A stretch of 38,917 nucleotides of DNA from Steroidobacteraceae bacterium (GCA_019634895.1 JAHCAM010000022.1:1-38917), one strand, 5' to 3'. Shown: positions 12,824 to 21,681, numbered from the stretch's first letter. Numbers and translations are program-made. The notes: generated by a model not told the origin, from the sequence alone.

Positions 12824-14494
12824 ATGGCCGTCTTGTTCAGCGACAACTTCAACCGCGCCAACGGCGGGCTGGGGGCGAACTGGACGACCGTCAGCGGCGT
12901 CTCGGCCTGGCAGATCCAATCGAACCAGGCGCGGCCGCAGTCCGGCACGAGCGCGGGCTACGTCAGCTCGGTCTCGGGCCCCGCGGATGGGTACGTCCAG
13001 TTCGTCGTCAGCACGAACATCGCGACGCCGAACTTCCTGGGGATCGGGTACCGGTTCAACCCTGGGACGTTCAGCGGCTACTACCTCGGGCTCGACACCA
13101 CAGGGGCGACGCTCTACCGGCTGGACGGCGGCACGCCCACGGTGGTCGTCACGGGCCTCAGCGCGCCATCGAATGGCACCACGGTCCGCATTGAGTTCGT
13201 CGGATCCGCGCACCGGATCTACTACAACGGGGCACTTCAGAACACCGGCTCCGACGGCACGTACACCGGCGCGAACGCCTGCTGGGTGATCGGCGCCGGC
13301 ACGGCGGCCCGGGTCGACGACTTCGCCTTCGGCACACTTTCATCGCCGGGCGTCGGCGCCTCCTCCGTGGCCTTCTCCGCGACGGCCGTCGGCAGCGCCA
13401 TCAAGCGCGCGGTCGGCGCCGCGTCGTTCGCCTTCGGATCTGCTGGTGCCGGCGGCGCGCTGGCGAAGGCCGCAGGCGCCGCATCCCTGGCTGTCGCTGC
13501 CACGGGCGCCGGGACGGCGAAGGCCAAGGCCGCCGGCTCTGCCTCCGTCGCGTTCGATGCAGACGCCACCGGCCGCGTCGAGGCGCGCGGCGCAGGCGCG
13601 GCGTCCATCTCCACCGATGCCGCAGCGACCGGCCGGGCGACCGCCAAGGGCGCCGGTAGCGCTGCGGTGGCATTCGACGGTACCGCTGCTGGCCGATCCA
13701 CGGCCAAGGCGGCCGGCGCCGCGACGATCGAGTTCCTGGGTGTCGGCGTCGCCGCCGGGCCGCGGGCGGAAGGCGCAGGTGCGGCCGCCGTAGCGTTCAG
13801 CGGGGCTGGCACGGGCCGGTCGGTCGTCCGCGCAGTCGGTACGGCCTCTTTCGGGTTCAGCGCCGCCGGCACGGGCGCAGCGACGGCCGCCGGCGCCGGC
13901 TCGGCGTCGGTCGCGTTCGATGCCGCTGGTGCCGGTGCGGCGCAGGCCCGGGCCGCTGGTGCGGCTGCCATCGCCTTCGATGCGGCCGGGGATGGCGCCG
14001 CCCTGGAGGCCGGCTCCGGCGTCGGTGCGGCCGCCATCAGCTTCTCCGGCGCGGCGGTGGCCAAGGTCGTGGCGCGGGCCGTGGGCAACGCCTCGTTCGC
14101 TTTCGGCGGCAGCGGGATCGCGCGCCCGGCGGCGGAGGAGCCCTACGCGCCGGCGAGCTACCGCCCCAAGAAGCGCAGGAAGCTCCCGGTCACCGAGGAA
14201 GCCCCGCCGCCGCCCTTCGATCCGGTCGCTCATGCTCGGCTCATGGCGCGGATTGCGCCGCCGCCGGCCGCTGCGGATCCTGCAACCACCCTGCCGCCGC
14301 CGGCCCCGCGCCCATCCGCGCCGGCCCGCCCTACCCTGCGCCTCGACACCGCGGCTATCGCCCGGCGCATCGCCGCGCGCGACGCCGAGATCGCCGACCA
14401 CCTGCAGGCGATCTACGCCCAGCAGTTGGACGAGGAAGACGACGAACGTGCGGCGATGCTCGCCGCGGAACTCCTGCTGAGGGACTATGCCTGA
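12824..14494 (+). CDS. Fibre-type protein: jelly-roll N terminus, 13 x 20-residue repeats
   Basis: A 556-residue protein with three parts. Residues 1-170 look like a LamG/concanavalin-type jelly roll (LFSDNFNRANGGLGANW, FLGIGYRFNPGTFSGYYLGL, TVRIEFVGSAHRIYYNGALQ). Residues 178-440 are 13 tandem units of 20 residues (two of 21 and 22) of the form GAASxAFxAxGxGxAxAxA. The last 116 residues are a basic/Pro-rich linker (KKRRK, PPPPF) and a C-terminal helix with DEEDDERAAM. A long, regular beta stack or fibre is likely. It lies between portal and scaffold, so a head fibre or tail fibre is possible; similar repeats are known in hypothetical phage tail proteins. Confidence 0.75.
   Translation: MAVLFSDNFNRANGGLGANWTTVSGVSAWQIQSNQARPQSGTSAGYVSSVSGPADGYVQFVVSTNIATPNFLGIGYRFNPGTFSGYYLGLDTTGATLYRLDGGTPTVVVTGLSAPSNGTTVRIEFVGSAHRIYYNGALQNTGSDGTYTGANACWVIGAGTAARVDDFAFGTLSSPGVGASSVAFSATAVGSAIKRAVGAASFAFGSAGAGGALAKAAGAASLAVAATGAGTAKAKAAGSASVAFDADATGRVEARGAGAASISTDAAATGRATAKGAGSAAVAFDGTAAGRSTAKAAGAATIEFLGVGVAAGPRAEGAGAAAVAFSGAGTGRSVVRAVGTASFGFSAAGTGAATAAGAGSASVAFDAAGAGAAQARAAGAAAIAFDAAGDGAALEAGSGVGAAAISFSGAAVAKVVARAVGNASFAFGGSGIARPAAEEPYAPASYRPKKRRKLPVTEEAPPPPFDPVAHARLMARIAPPPAAADPATTLPPPAPRPSAPARPTLRLDTAAIARRIAARDAEIADHLQAIYAQQLDEEDDERAAMLAAELLLRDYA
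13355..14143 (+). repeat. 13 tandem 60-bp repeats coding 20-residue units
   Basis: Each unit starts with Gly-Ala/Ser-Ala-Ser/Ala, has an aromatic or Ile/Val and Phe at positions 5-7, Gly near 13 and a basic residue near 18. Third codon positions differ among units while the protein pattern stays, so this is an old array kept by selection on the protein. Confidence 0.85.
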
Positions 14495-15782
14495 CGCTCA
14501 GATCACCGGGGGCGGCGTCGCCGCCATCCATACCGCAGCGCTGCTCGAGACGCTCGGCACCCAGAAAGCCGCCTGGTCGGACGACATCCGCTCGGGGTAT
14601 ATCGGCAGTGCTGCCAAGCTCATCCTGAAGCGCAACGGGACGAAGCAGTACGAGACGACCTTCACCGGCGCGGCCACGACCGACGGGGACGGCAACATCC
14701 TCATGCCCGGAGCGCTCGCCGCGCCGAGCACGCACCTCGCGGCCGACATCGATACCGGCACGTGGACGCTGCGCATCGAGAAGGCGAGCGATTCGAGCAA
14801 AGGAATCGACGGCACACTCGGGCCGCCGGGGAGCGATGCCAATTTCATCCTGTCCAAGGACACTGACGGCTCGAACGCCATCACGGCGGGCACGATCAAG
14901 CTGCTCGCACCGGCGACGCTCGACGTGGGGGCCGGCGCCGGCGATCTTCCCGCCTACAGCGCGCAGGGCACCGTCAGCGACATGGGCCTGGCCAACGATT
15001 TCAACGCCTATGGATCGAACACGCCATGGGCAACCGGGATGTCGGGCGGTCAGGTTGTGCCGCCGGCGGCGGTGGTCATGGGCAATCGGGGTCGCGCCAA
15101 CGAGCTGGAATCCTGGTGGACGGGGCTGAGCGAAGCCCAGCCGTACCTGAACAAGTGGAACTACTTCCTCTTGTGGATGGTCGGATTCTTCGGCGGCGGC
15201 CACGTCGGTGGCAACAACGCAATCAAGGTCTGGAAGGCCAAGAAGCTCGCGCGTCGGCGTAGCGATGGGCAGTGGGTCCTCATCCGCGCCGCGTCAAGCT
15301 ATGAATGGTTCCCCGCGGCTCTGGCGGGCGCCACGCAGATTCCCGGGTCGGTCAATACCCAGGCGCCGGCGCCGGGCATCTCTGTCGTCGAGATGGGCGA
15401 CCCGATGGCGCGCGCGAACAAGTACGTCACGCACGGTCTCTGGGGCGGGATCAACGCGTTCGATCAGGACTCCTACGATTGCATCCTGCACGCGATGTGC
15501 GCCTCGCTCGAGCTCTGGAACCCGGCCGGCAGCGACAACCGCGCCACGAGCCAGATCACGCTGCAAATGGGCGCCGACTACTACCCGGTGAACTATGGCG
15601 GGGCGCTGCCTTGGTATCCGGGTTGCGGCCTGTCCCGGCTCAAGGCCGTGACGCCCACGAAGCAGTGGTTCACCTTCGCGAACCTTTCGAACGCGCGGCA
15701 GGCCTACATCGGCCAGAACGCATCCGTCTCAGTGTCGTCCTTTCTCAACAACCCGCCGCCGCGGGCCCTGGTGGAGGCCTGA
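14487..15782 (+). CDS. Virion protein of unknown fold, probable fibre or adhesin
   Basis: A 431-residue protein coupled to the repeat protein (start lies 8 nt before that stop). Residues 1-135 look like a beta-rich phage domain (GSAAKLILKRNGTKQYETTF, GTWTLRIEKASD). The rest is aromatic-rich: WWTGLSEAQPYLNKWNYFLL, a Gly-rich turn (GFFGGGHVGGNN), NYGGALPWYPGCGLS and a final Asn/Ser strand region. No enzyme signature is seen. The aromatic, glycine-rich surface fits a receptor-binding or carbohydrate-binding virion protein; the host factor cannot be guessed. Confidence 0.6.
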   Translation: MPDAQITGGGVAAIHTAALLETLGTQKAAWSDDIRSGYIGSAAKLILKRNGTKQYETTFTGAATTDGDGNILMPGALAAPSTHLAADIDTGTWTLRIEKASDSSKGIDGTLGPPGSDANFILSKDTDGSNAITAGTIKLLAPATLDVGAGAGDLPAYSAQGTVSDMGLANDFNAYGSNTPWATGMSGGQVVPPAAVVMGNRGRANELESWWTGLSEAQPYLNKWNYFLLWMVGFFGGGHVGGNNAIKVWKAKKLARRRSDGQWVLIRAASSYEWFPAALAGATQIPGSVNTQAPAPGISVVEMGDPMARANKYVTHGLWGGINAFDQDSYDCILHAMCASLELWNPAGSDNRATSQITLQMGADYYPVNYGGALPWYPGCGLSRLKAVTPTKQWFTFANLSNARQAYIGQNASVSVSSFLNNPPPRALVEA

Positions 15783-15785
15783 GCC

Positions 15786-17135
15786 ATGGCCGTCAGCTTC
15801 CCCGGCGGGTCCGGGAACTACTTCAAGCTCGACTCGGCGCTCGACACGAGCGGCAGCACGGTATTCGTCAAGTTCCGCGTGCCGAGCGTGCCCGGCGGCG
15901 AGCAGATCCCGCTCACGATCGCCACGCGATCCGGGTCGACGCCCTACGGCAACGGCGAGCAGCTGCACGCCTTCGTGATCGAGCCCGACGGGGGCAATTT
16001 CAAGATCAGCGACCTCGCCTACTGGGAGAACGCGAGCGGCGCGATCGTCTCGGGCATCGCGCCGGGCACGATCGTCTGCCTTGGCATCGCCATGTACACC
16101 GCGAGCGGCCGCCCCGCGGTCAAGTTCGGCGTGAAGCCGCAAGGTGGTTCCTTCGCCTCGCGCCTGCGCAATGAATCCTGGTGGTCCGGGGTGTACTACA
16201 CCTGGATCAACGCGACCGTCTGGCTCGGGTCCAGCCACGGCGGATCATCGGGAGCGGCGGGCCTCGCGCTCGACTGCATCATGTACGCCTCGGCCATCTC
16301 GGCGGACGCGGACATGGAGCAGCAGATGGACGCGATCGGCGCCGAGTTCCCCAGCCCCTACTGGGTGACCTCGATGCGGGGCTATGCGTCCGCTTCGCTC
16401 GCCGCGGCGAAGGAAAGCGGTTCCGCCTCACCCTCTGCGTGGACAATTGGCGGGTCGGTCAGCGTCGACAACGGGTATGACGGCGGTGGGTCGACGGCGC
16501 CGGTGCTGACCGGCGCGCCCACGCTCTCGCGCTTCGATTCGCTCTCGGCCTCCGACACGCCCACGGGGCTTACCGTCGGCACGGTGCGCGCCACCTCGAT
16601 CGCGCTTTCCTGGACGCCAGTCGAGGACGCGGACGAGTACCTGATCTATGGCCGCAAGGTCGCCACCGAATCGGAGTGGGAGCTCTACCAGTCCGTGCAG
16701 GGCGAGGACGAGGATGAGATCGTCATCACGAACCTGGAGCCGCGCGTGCAGTACGGCTTCAAGATCGCGTCGGTCAACAGCTCGGGCGAGTCGGCCCAGT
16801 CCTCCGAGGTCACGGCGACCACCAAGAACCTGCGCGTGCGCTGCCGCACGAAGCCATCGGCCGCCGGCGTGTCCGGCGTGAGCGTCGTCCTCTGGATGAG
16901 CCCGGACGTGGGTGGCATCGTGGGCACGAAGATCGACGAAAAGACGGGCCTCACCTTCGAGGCGCTACCGATCACCGACACCGACGGCAAGTCGGTAGCC
17001 ATCGTCTATGTCGAGATCGACCAGGTGCCCGAGGACGTCGGCGAGCTCGTGGACGGCGACGAGGTCTATGGCGTGGCGGCCACCTCCGTGAAATCGACTT
17101 GGATCATGGACGACTGCATCGTCCAGGAGGCCTGA
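15786..17135 (+). CDS. Fibre-type protein with LamG-like and fibronectin III domains
   Basis: A 449-residue protein. Residues 1-205 look like a concanavalin/LamG-like jelly roll (FKLDSALDTSGSTVFVKFRV, VWLGSSHGG, LDCIMYASAISADADM). Residues 258-345 are a fibronectin type III domain with the usual marks (PTGLTV, ATSIALSWTPVEDADEYLIY, ITNLEPRVQYGFKIASVN). The last 95 residues are a separate beta domain. FnIII domains in phage virions bind sugars or proteins on the cell surface. It starts 6 nt after the previous stop and is followed by a strong ribosome site for the next gene. Confidence 0.7.
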   Translation: MAVSFPGGSGNYFKLDSALDTSGSTVFVKFRVPSVPGGEQIPLTIATRSGSTPYGNGEQLHAFVIEPDGGNFKISDLAYWENASGAIVSGIAPGTIVCLGIAMYTASGRPAVKFGVKPQGGSFASRLRNESWWSGVYYTWINATVWLGSSHGGSSGAAGLALDCIMYASAISADADMEQQMDAIGAEFPSPYWVTSMRGYASASLAAAKESGSASPSAWTIGGSVSVDNGYDGGGSTAPVLTGAPTLSRFDSLSASDTPTGLTVGTVRATSIALSWTPVEDADEYLIYGRKVATESEWELYQSVQGEDEDEIVITNLEPRVQYGFKIASVNSSGESAQSSEVTATTKNLRVRCRTKPSAAGVSGVSVVLWMSPDVGGIVGTKIDEKTGLTFEALPITDTDGKSVAIVYVEIDQVPEDVGELVDGDEVYGVAATSVKSTWIMDDCIVQEA

Positions 17136-17136
17136 G

Positions 17137-17778
17137 TTGGCCGACGTCAACAACTGGTTCGATGGCGAGGACGATGGCGTCAACGCCTGGGCCGACGGAG
17201 TCGAGGGCGCCTCGCCCGGCGGCGAGGCCGGCGTCGTCTACCTGGGCCCGCTACCGGGCCGGGTGTTGCCGAACGAGCCCCTGACCATCACGGCGCACGT
17301 CGCCGACGCGATCGGCAACCCAGTCACGGGCGCGACTGTCACGCTCGTGCTCGGCGGCGTCGCCTACACCGGCACCACGGCCGGAGAGACGGTCGCGGGA
17401 ACGGTCGCTTTCGAGATCACGCCGACCGAGGAGGGCACGCTGTCCGTGCAGGCGACCTCCGGCGATCTGGAGTCGCAGCCGGCCGCCGTCGAGATCGTTG
17501 CCGTACTCGACCCCATGGCGGCCGTCATCTCGCGCCTCAAGGGCCGGCGACGCGGCAAGCGCCCAAGCCTGGCCGAGCTCTCCTACCTCGATGTCGGTCC
17601 GATCGCTGCGGAGCCAGCGCAGCCGGCCGGCCTGACGCCAACTGGTGGCCTCAATGCGCCGGCGGCGGCCCCGCAGCCCGGCATGAACGTCCTCGCGCAG
17701 CACCTCGGCCAGCTCGTTGCCGACCAGGAGGCGAAGCTCGCCGCCGAGGCGCAGGCGATGCAGCAGGATCTGATGTAA
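17137..17778 (+). CDS. Ig-like virion protein (Big-type domain), 213 aa
   Basis: TTG start, chosen because AGGAGG lies 7 nt upstream (17124-17129). Residues 1-30 are acidic (NNWFDGEDDGVNAWADGVEG). Residues 40-125 form a bacterial Ig-like domain (PLTITAHVADAIGNPVTGAT, VTLVLGG, VAFEITPTEEGTLSVQATSG). A basic segment (RLKGRRRGKRPS) and a C-terminal helix (HLGQLVADQEAKLAAEAQAM) follow. It is probably a decoration or fibre protein. The C-terminal helix could attach it to the portal or to the capsid. The late-region motif begins over its last codons. Confidence 0.65.
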   Translation: MADVNNWFDGEDDGVNAWADGVEGASPGGEAGVVYLGPLPGRVLPNEPLTITAHVADAIGNPVTGATVTLVLGGVAYTGTTAGETVAGTVAFEITPTEEGTLSVQATSGDLESQPAAVEIVAVLDPMAAVISRLKGRRRGKRPSLAELSYLDVGPIAAEPAQPAGLTPTGGLNAPAAAPQPGMNVLAQHLGQLVADQEAKLAAEAQAMQQDLM

Positions 17779-17802
17779 GACTTTCCCCTTGACGGAGTCC
17801 AG
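17774..17802 (+). promoter_or_regulatory. Late-region motif, copy 2
   Basis: Matches the element at 7978-8006 at 24 of 29 positions, with the shared parts AGACTTTCC and AGTCCAG. It overlaps the stop codon of the Ig-like gene and ends 6 bp before the scaffold start. It contains TTGACG, a fair -35, but no clear -10 follows at the right distance. It could boost expression of the scaffold and coat genes. Confidence 0.55.
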
Positions 17803-17808
17803 AGCGAT

Positions 17809-18639
17809 ATGGAAGATGCAGCCACGGTAGACGCAGCCGGCCCGGAGGTCACTTCGGGCGAAGTCGCGGATCAGCCAGACACCCCTGCGGAATCGGCACC
17901 CGCCCAGCCTGATGCGACGGCTGAAGACCCGGAAGGCCGAAAGCAGCCCTCCGAAGTCGAGAAGCGCATCAACAGGCTCGTGGGCCAACGCCTCGAGCGG
18001 GATCGCCGGATCGCAGACCTCGAGCGCCAGCTCGCCGCCGCCACCGCTGCCAAGCAGCAGCCTGCCCCCGCGCAGGCGGCCGTCGACGACAAGGGGCCGC
18101 AGGAATCCGATTTCGGGGACTACGGGCAGTACCTCGAAGCCCGCGCGTCCTGGAAGGCCGAGAAGGCCGCCGAGAAGCGCTGGCAGGAACTGCAAGAGTC
18201 GCAGACCCGATCCCAGCGCGAAGCCCAAGTTCATGAGCAAGCGAGCAGGCGCCAGCAGGCGTTCGCCGTGGCTGTGGAGCAGTTGACCGAGACCGTGCCG
18301 GACTACCAGCAGGTCGCGAACACCGCCGTCATCAGCCAGGAGATCGGCCAGGCCCTTCTCGCGTCGGACAAGGGTGCCGCCGTGCTGTACCACCTGGCCC
18401 TGCATCCGGAGGACGCCGAGCGCGTCGTCCAGGCAAGCCGAGGCGATCCAGTGCGGGCGGCGATCGAGGTCGCGCGACTGGAGGCGAAGGCTGAGGCCAC
18501 GATCCAGGCGCGCACGCGCAGCAAGGCGCCGCGTCAGGGTGCTCCGCTGTCGGCTGCCGGAGGCGTCAGGGATGACGCGCCGGATGGGGCGATCAGCATG
18601 GAGGAGTACGCGAGGCGGTTCTACGCGCGCAAGCGCTGA
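17809..18639 (+). CDS. Scaffolding protein (P22 gp8-like)
   Basis: A 276-residue, very charged, mostly helical protein directly before the coat gene. Residues 1-60 are acidic and Pro/Ala-rich; residues 50-180 are coiled-coil-like (VEKRINRLVGQRLERDRRI, WKAEKAAEKRWQELQ); the last 60 residues are helix-turn-helix-like with a basic end (EEYARRFYARKR), which is where P22 scaffold binds coat. Scaffold drives capsid assembly and then leaves. Composition, size (P22 gp8 has 303) and synteny carry the call. Confidence 0.8.
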   Translation: MEDAATVDAAGPEVTSGEVADQPDTPAESAPAQPDATAEDPEGRKQPSEVEKRINRLVGQRLERDRRIADLERQLAAATAAKQQPAPAQAAVDDKGPQESDFGDYGQYLEARASWKAEKAAEKRWQELQESQTRSQREAQVHEQASRRQQAFAVAVEQLTETVPDYQQVANTAVISQEIGQALLASDKGAAVLYHLALHPEDAERVVQASRGDPVRAAIEVARLEAKAEATIQARTRSKAPRQGAPLSAAGGVRDDAPDGAISMEEYARRFYARKR

Positions 18640-18648
18640 GGGTCAGCA

Positions 18649-18681
18649 GATCGGCCCGTGCGCTATCGCATAGGGCTGATC
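18649..18681 (+). promoter_or_regulatory. Hairpin over the ribosome site of the coat gene
   Basis: A three-part stem: GATC/GATC, GCCC/GGGC and TGCG/CGCA with loop CTAT, separated by small internal loops. The only Shine-Dalgarno-like bases before the coat ATG (AGGG, 18672-18675) are partly inside its 3' arm. It may tune coat translation or serve as a processing site. Confidence 0.5.
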
Positions 18682-18682
18682 C

Positions 18683-19894
18683 ATGGCAACGAACACGCTC
18701 CTCACCATCGACCAGATCACGAGGCGCGCCCTCATGATCCTGCACGAGAAACTGACCTTCGTGCGGTCGATCAACCGGCAGTATGACCCGTCGTTCGCGC
18801 AGGCCGGCGCGAAGATCGGCAGCCAGCTGCGCATCAGGAAACCCGTGCAGTACCTCGTGACCGATGGCGCGACCATGACGCCGTCGGATTCGGTCGAGCA
18901 GTACACCACGCTCCAGGTCACGAGCCAGAAGAACGTCGGCATCGAGTTCACCTCGGCCGAGATGACGCTCTCGATCGACGACTACGCCGACCGGTTCCTG
19001 GATCCGGCCATGTCGGCACTCGCGGCCAAGGTCGAGGCCGAGTGCATCAAGCTCGGGACGCAGGCGACCTTCAACCAGGTGGGCTCGGCGGGCACCGTCC
19101 CGGCGACGCTGTCGACCTACATGGAGGCACGCGAGAAGCTGAACCAGTTCCTGGCGCCGAAGGATCGGAACCGCAACATCCTGATCCCGAGCCGGTTCTC
19201 CACCAAGATCATCGACGCCCTGAAGGGCCTCGCGCAGGATGAGGGCGAGATCGCCCGCCAGTATCGCGAAGGCATGATGGGCCGGGCCGCGGGCTTCGAC
19301 TGGGCCGAGTCCGAGTCGATGCACACCCACACGAACGGCAGCCAGACGATGACCGGTGCCGTGGCGACGACCGTCTCGAGCGACGGCGCGACGCAGCTGG
19401 CCGTCGACACCCTGGGCAACACCAAGACGGTGACGGTGGGGACGGTGTTCACCATCGCCGGCGTCTACGCGGTGCACCCGGAGACGAAGGAGACGCGCGC
19501 CGTCCTCCAGCAGTTCGTGGTGACCTCGGCGAAGACCTCCGACTCCGGCGGCCTCGCGACGCTCGACGTCTCGCCGCCGATGTTCTACGGTTCGACCGGC
19601 CGCAAGAACATCAGCAAGGCGCCGGCCGATGGCGACGTGATCACCTATGTGGGCACGCTCTCCGCCGGCCACGAGCAGGGCCTCGCCTATCACCGGGACG
19701 CCTTCACGTTCGCGACTGCGGACCTGGAGCTCCCGCAGGGTGGCGCCAAGGGCTCGCGCGCGGTCTACGACGGGATCAGCCTGCGGGTCGTGAAGGGCTT
19801 CGACATCACGAACGACAAGCACCCGGCCCGGGTGGACGTGCTGTTCGGTTTCGCCGCCCTGCGCGCCGAGCACGCCTGCCGGATCACCGCGTAG
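18683..19894 (+). CDS. Major capsid (coat) protein, P22 gp5-like
   Basis: A 403-residue shell protein with the HK97 fold expected for the P22 coat family. The N terminus holds a typical signature (LLTIDQITRRALMILHEKLT, FVRSINRQYDPSFAQAGAKI, GSQLRIRKP) and residues 88-110 the segment GIEFTSAEMTLSIDDYADRF. A glycine/threonine-rich insertion (about 215-260) lies in the place of the P22 telokin-like I-domain. The last 60 residues read as beta strands of the shell. It is the core gene of the head module; P22 gp5 has 430 residues. Confidence 0.9.
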   Translation: MATNTLLTIDQITRRALMILHEKLTFVRSINRQYDPSFAQAGAKIGSQLRIRKPVQYLVTDGATMTPSDSVEQYTTLQVTSQKNVGIEFTSAEMTLSIDDYADRFLDPAMSALAAKVEAECIKLGTQATFNQVGSAGTVPATLSTYMEAREKLNQFLAPKDRNRNILIPSRFSTKIIDALKGLAQDEGEIARQYREGMMGRAAGFDWAESESMHTHTNGSQTMTGAVATTVSSDGATQLAVDTLGNTKTVTVGTVFTIAGVYAVHPETKETRAVLQQFVVTSAKTSDSGGLATLDVSPPMFYGSTGRKNISKAPADGDVITYVGTLSAGHEQGLAYHRDAFTFATADLELPQGGAKGSRAVYDGISLRVVKGFDITNDKHPARVDVLFGFAALRAEHACRITA

Positions 19895-19906
19895 CGAGGT
19901 CGCCTC

Positions 19907-20329
19907 ATGAATCGCACGGGCACGCAGGTCATCACCCGTGCCCTGCGACTGGCGCGTGTGCTGGGGGCGGATCAGTCCGCCTCCAGTGTGCAGCTGTCCG
20001 ACGGGCTGCTGTCATTGCAGGCGATGCTCGACGAGTGGCGGGCGGACAGCCAGTTGCACGACGGCACGACGTGGGTCATTCCGACGTTCGCGGATGTGGC
20101 CACGCCGGTGGCGCTGCCTGACGGTCTCACCGATTCGGTGGAGTGCTCGATGGCCGTGCGGCTGGCGAGCGAGAACGGCACGGAGGTGCCTGCGTGGGTG
20201 CATGTGGCCGCGGCCCGCGGTCTGCGGCGCTGGCGCGCCAAGGTGGCGGCCTCGCAGGTTCCTGAGCTGAACCAGGAGGTCGCCTACGTCGTGGGCGCCT
20301 CGGGCAACTACAACATCTACGCATCATGA
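19907..20329 (+). CDS. Tail accessory / head-completion protein (P22 gp4-like)
   Basis: A 140-residue protein in the P22 gp4 position, directly after coat. It shows the family start TGTQVITRALRLARVLGADQ, then LLSLQAMLDEWRADSQLHDG with the conserved MLDEW core. Gp4 seals the portal and forms the attachment ring for the tail. Its stop overlaps the start of the gp10-like gene by 4 nt, as usual for this pair. Confidence 0.85.
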   Translation: MNRTGTQVITRALRLARVLGADQSASSVQLSDGLLSLQAMLDEWRADSQLHDGTTWVIPTFADVATPVALPDGLTDSVECSMAVRLASENGTEVPAWVHVAAARGLRRWRAKVAASQVPELNQEVAYVVGASGNYNIYAS

Positions 20330-21681
20330 GACTTCCGGTCGTCGGGTCGGCCTACGCGCACGGCAGGACCGAGGTCACCGCACGCGCGGCGAAGAACCTG
20401 TGGTTCGAGCGCCGCCCCGACGGGGAAAAGGCACCGGTCATCGTGTCGCACCTGCCGGCCGCGGTGCAGTACACCTTCAGCCAGACGGTTGACGCGCCCT
20501 TCGCCTTCATCTCGACGGATGTCGGCTACTACTACGTGGCCACGACGACCAAGCTCTTCGGCATGTCGCCGGGCTCGGGGATCGTCACCTTCAACAACTC
20601 GTTTCCGGTGTCGCACCTGACCGGGCTGCGGATGGATTACGCCTCGGACGACACCCGGATCGTGATGGTGACGTTCGCGACGGCGAGCTATTGCGCGGTC
20701 ACCGGCGGGGCCATCACCGAGATCACCGTCGAGGGGCAGACGCCCGTCAGCGTCGCGTACCTGAAGGGCTATTTCGTGATGCTGATGGAGTCGGGGCGGC
20801 TCTACTGGTCGACGGATGGATCCACGTGGAACGCGCTCGACTATGCGAACGCCGAGTATTCGCCCGACGCTGGCCGCAAGATCGTTGCGCTGGGCAACGT
20901 GCTCATCATCTTCGGTGCCAAGACGATCGAGTACTGGGCGCCGACCGGCAACGTGGACCTGCCCTTTGAGCCAATCCCGGAAGCCGTGATCCGCATGGGG
21001 CTGCGCTCATCGCGCGCCGCCGTGATGATCGACGGTCAGGTGTACTTCTGGGGGGCGCCGGACAACGGCACGCAGGGACTCTTCACGCTCGACGGGACCA
21101 CGCCGGTGCGGCTGTCGCCGCCGGACCTCGAACTGATCCTGTCGGTGGCCAACGTCCTGACGCCGACCGTGAGCGGCTTCTCGATCCAGGGGCGCAAGGT
21201 CATCGCGCTTCAGATGGTGCCGAGCGATGAGGTGTACTGGCTCGATCTTGCCTCGGGTGCAATCACCCGCATTCCGCCGGGCTCGCCCTTCTCCGGTCGC
21301 TGCGAGTACATCTCGGACGGCATTGCCGTGTACGGCCTGTCGGAGGCCCGCGACAACCATTTCCGACTGGACCCGACGACCTTCGACGCCACGGTCGAGC
21401 GCGAGCTGATCACCGATCACGTCGTGACGCCGGACCTGGACCGCTTCACGGTGGACAAGGTACGTCTCGATGTGGCGGCCGGCGGCAATGTGGCGCTCGC
21501 GGTGTCGCGCGACGGCGGGCAGACCTGGGGCACGGAGCGCAGCGCGCCGGCGTCGGCCGGCCAGGGCGTGCGCGGGACCGTGTCCTTCGATCGGTACGGC
21601 ACCGCGAACCAGTTCACCTTCCGGCTGCGCGCGACCGGCAAGCTGATCCTGTCCAACATCATCATCAACCCGAAGAACTGA
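20326..21681 (+). CDS. Packaged-DNA stabilisation protein (P22 gp10-like)
   Basis: A 451-residue tail-hub protein (P22 gp10 has 472). The N terminus shows the family pattern RLPVVGSAYAHGRTEVTARA followed by KNLWFERRPDGEKAPVI. The body is a series of beta strands (SGRLYWSTDGSTWNALD, TIEYWAPTGNVDLPFEPIPE, YFWGAPDNGTQGLFTLDGTT), consistent with the beta-propeller-like tail hub. It closes the filled head and connects the gp4 ring to the tail needle and fibres. Confidence 0.85.
   Translation: MRLPVVGSAYAHGRTEVTARAAKNLWFERRPDGEKAPVIVSHLPAAVQYTFSQTVDAPFAFISTDVGYYYVATTTKLFGMSPGSGIVTFNNSFPVSHLTGLRMDYASDDTRIVMVTFATASYCAVTGGAITEITVEGQTPVSVAYLKGYFVMLMESGRLYWSTDGSTWNALDYANAEYSPDAGRKIVALGNVLIIFGAKTIEYWAPTGNVDLPFEPIPEAVIRMGLRSSRAAVMIDGQVYFWGAPDNGTQGLFTLDGTTPVRLSPPDLELILSVANVLTPTVSGFSIQGRKVIALQMVPSDEVYWLDLASGAITRIPPGSPFSGRCEYISDGIAVYGLSEARDNHFRLDPTTFDATVERELITDHVVTPDLDRFTVDKVRLDVAAGGNVALAVSRDGGQTWGTERSAPASAGQGVRGTVSFDRYGTANQFTFRLRATGKLILSNIIINPKN

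Noticed and set aside
13237..14401. Long minus-strand frames opposite the 20-residue repeat protein
   Set aside because: They only reflect the repeats read backwards (Ala/Pro-rich or Gly/Arg-rich) and have no independent support.
12178..17778. Diversity-generating retroelement target among the fibre proteins
   Set aside because: No reverse transcriptase gene, no template repeat and no A-rich variable repeat pair was seen anywhere in the window.
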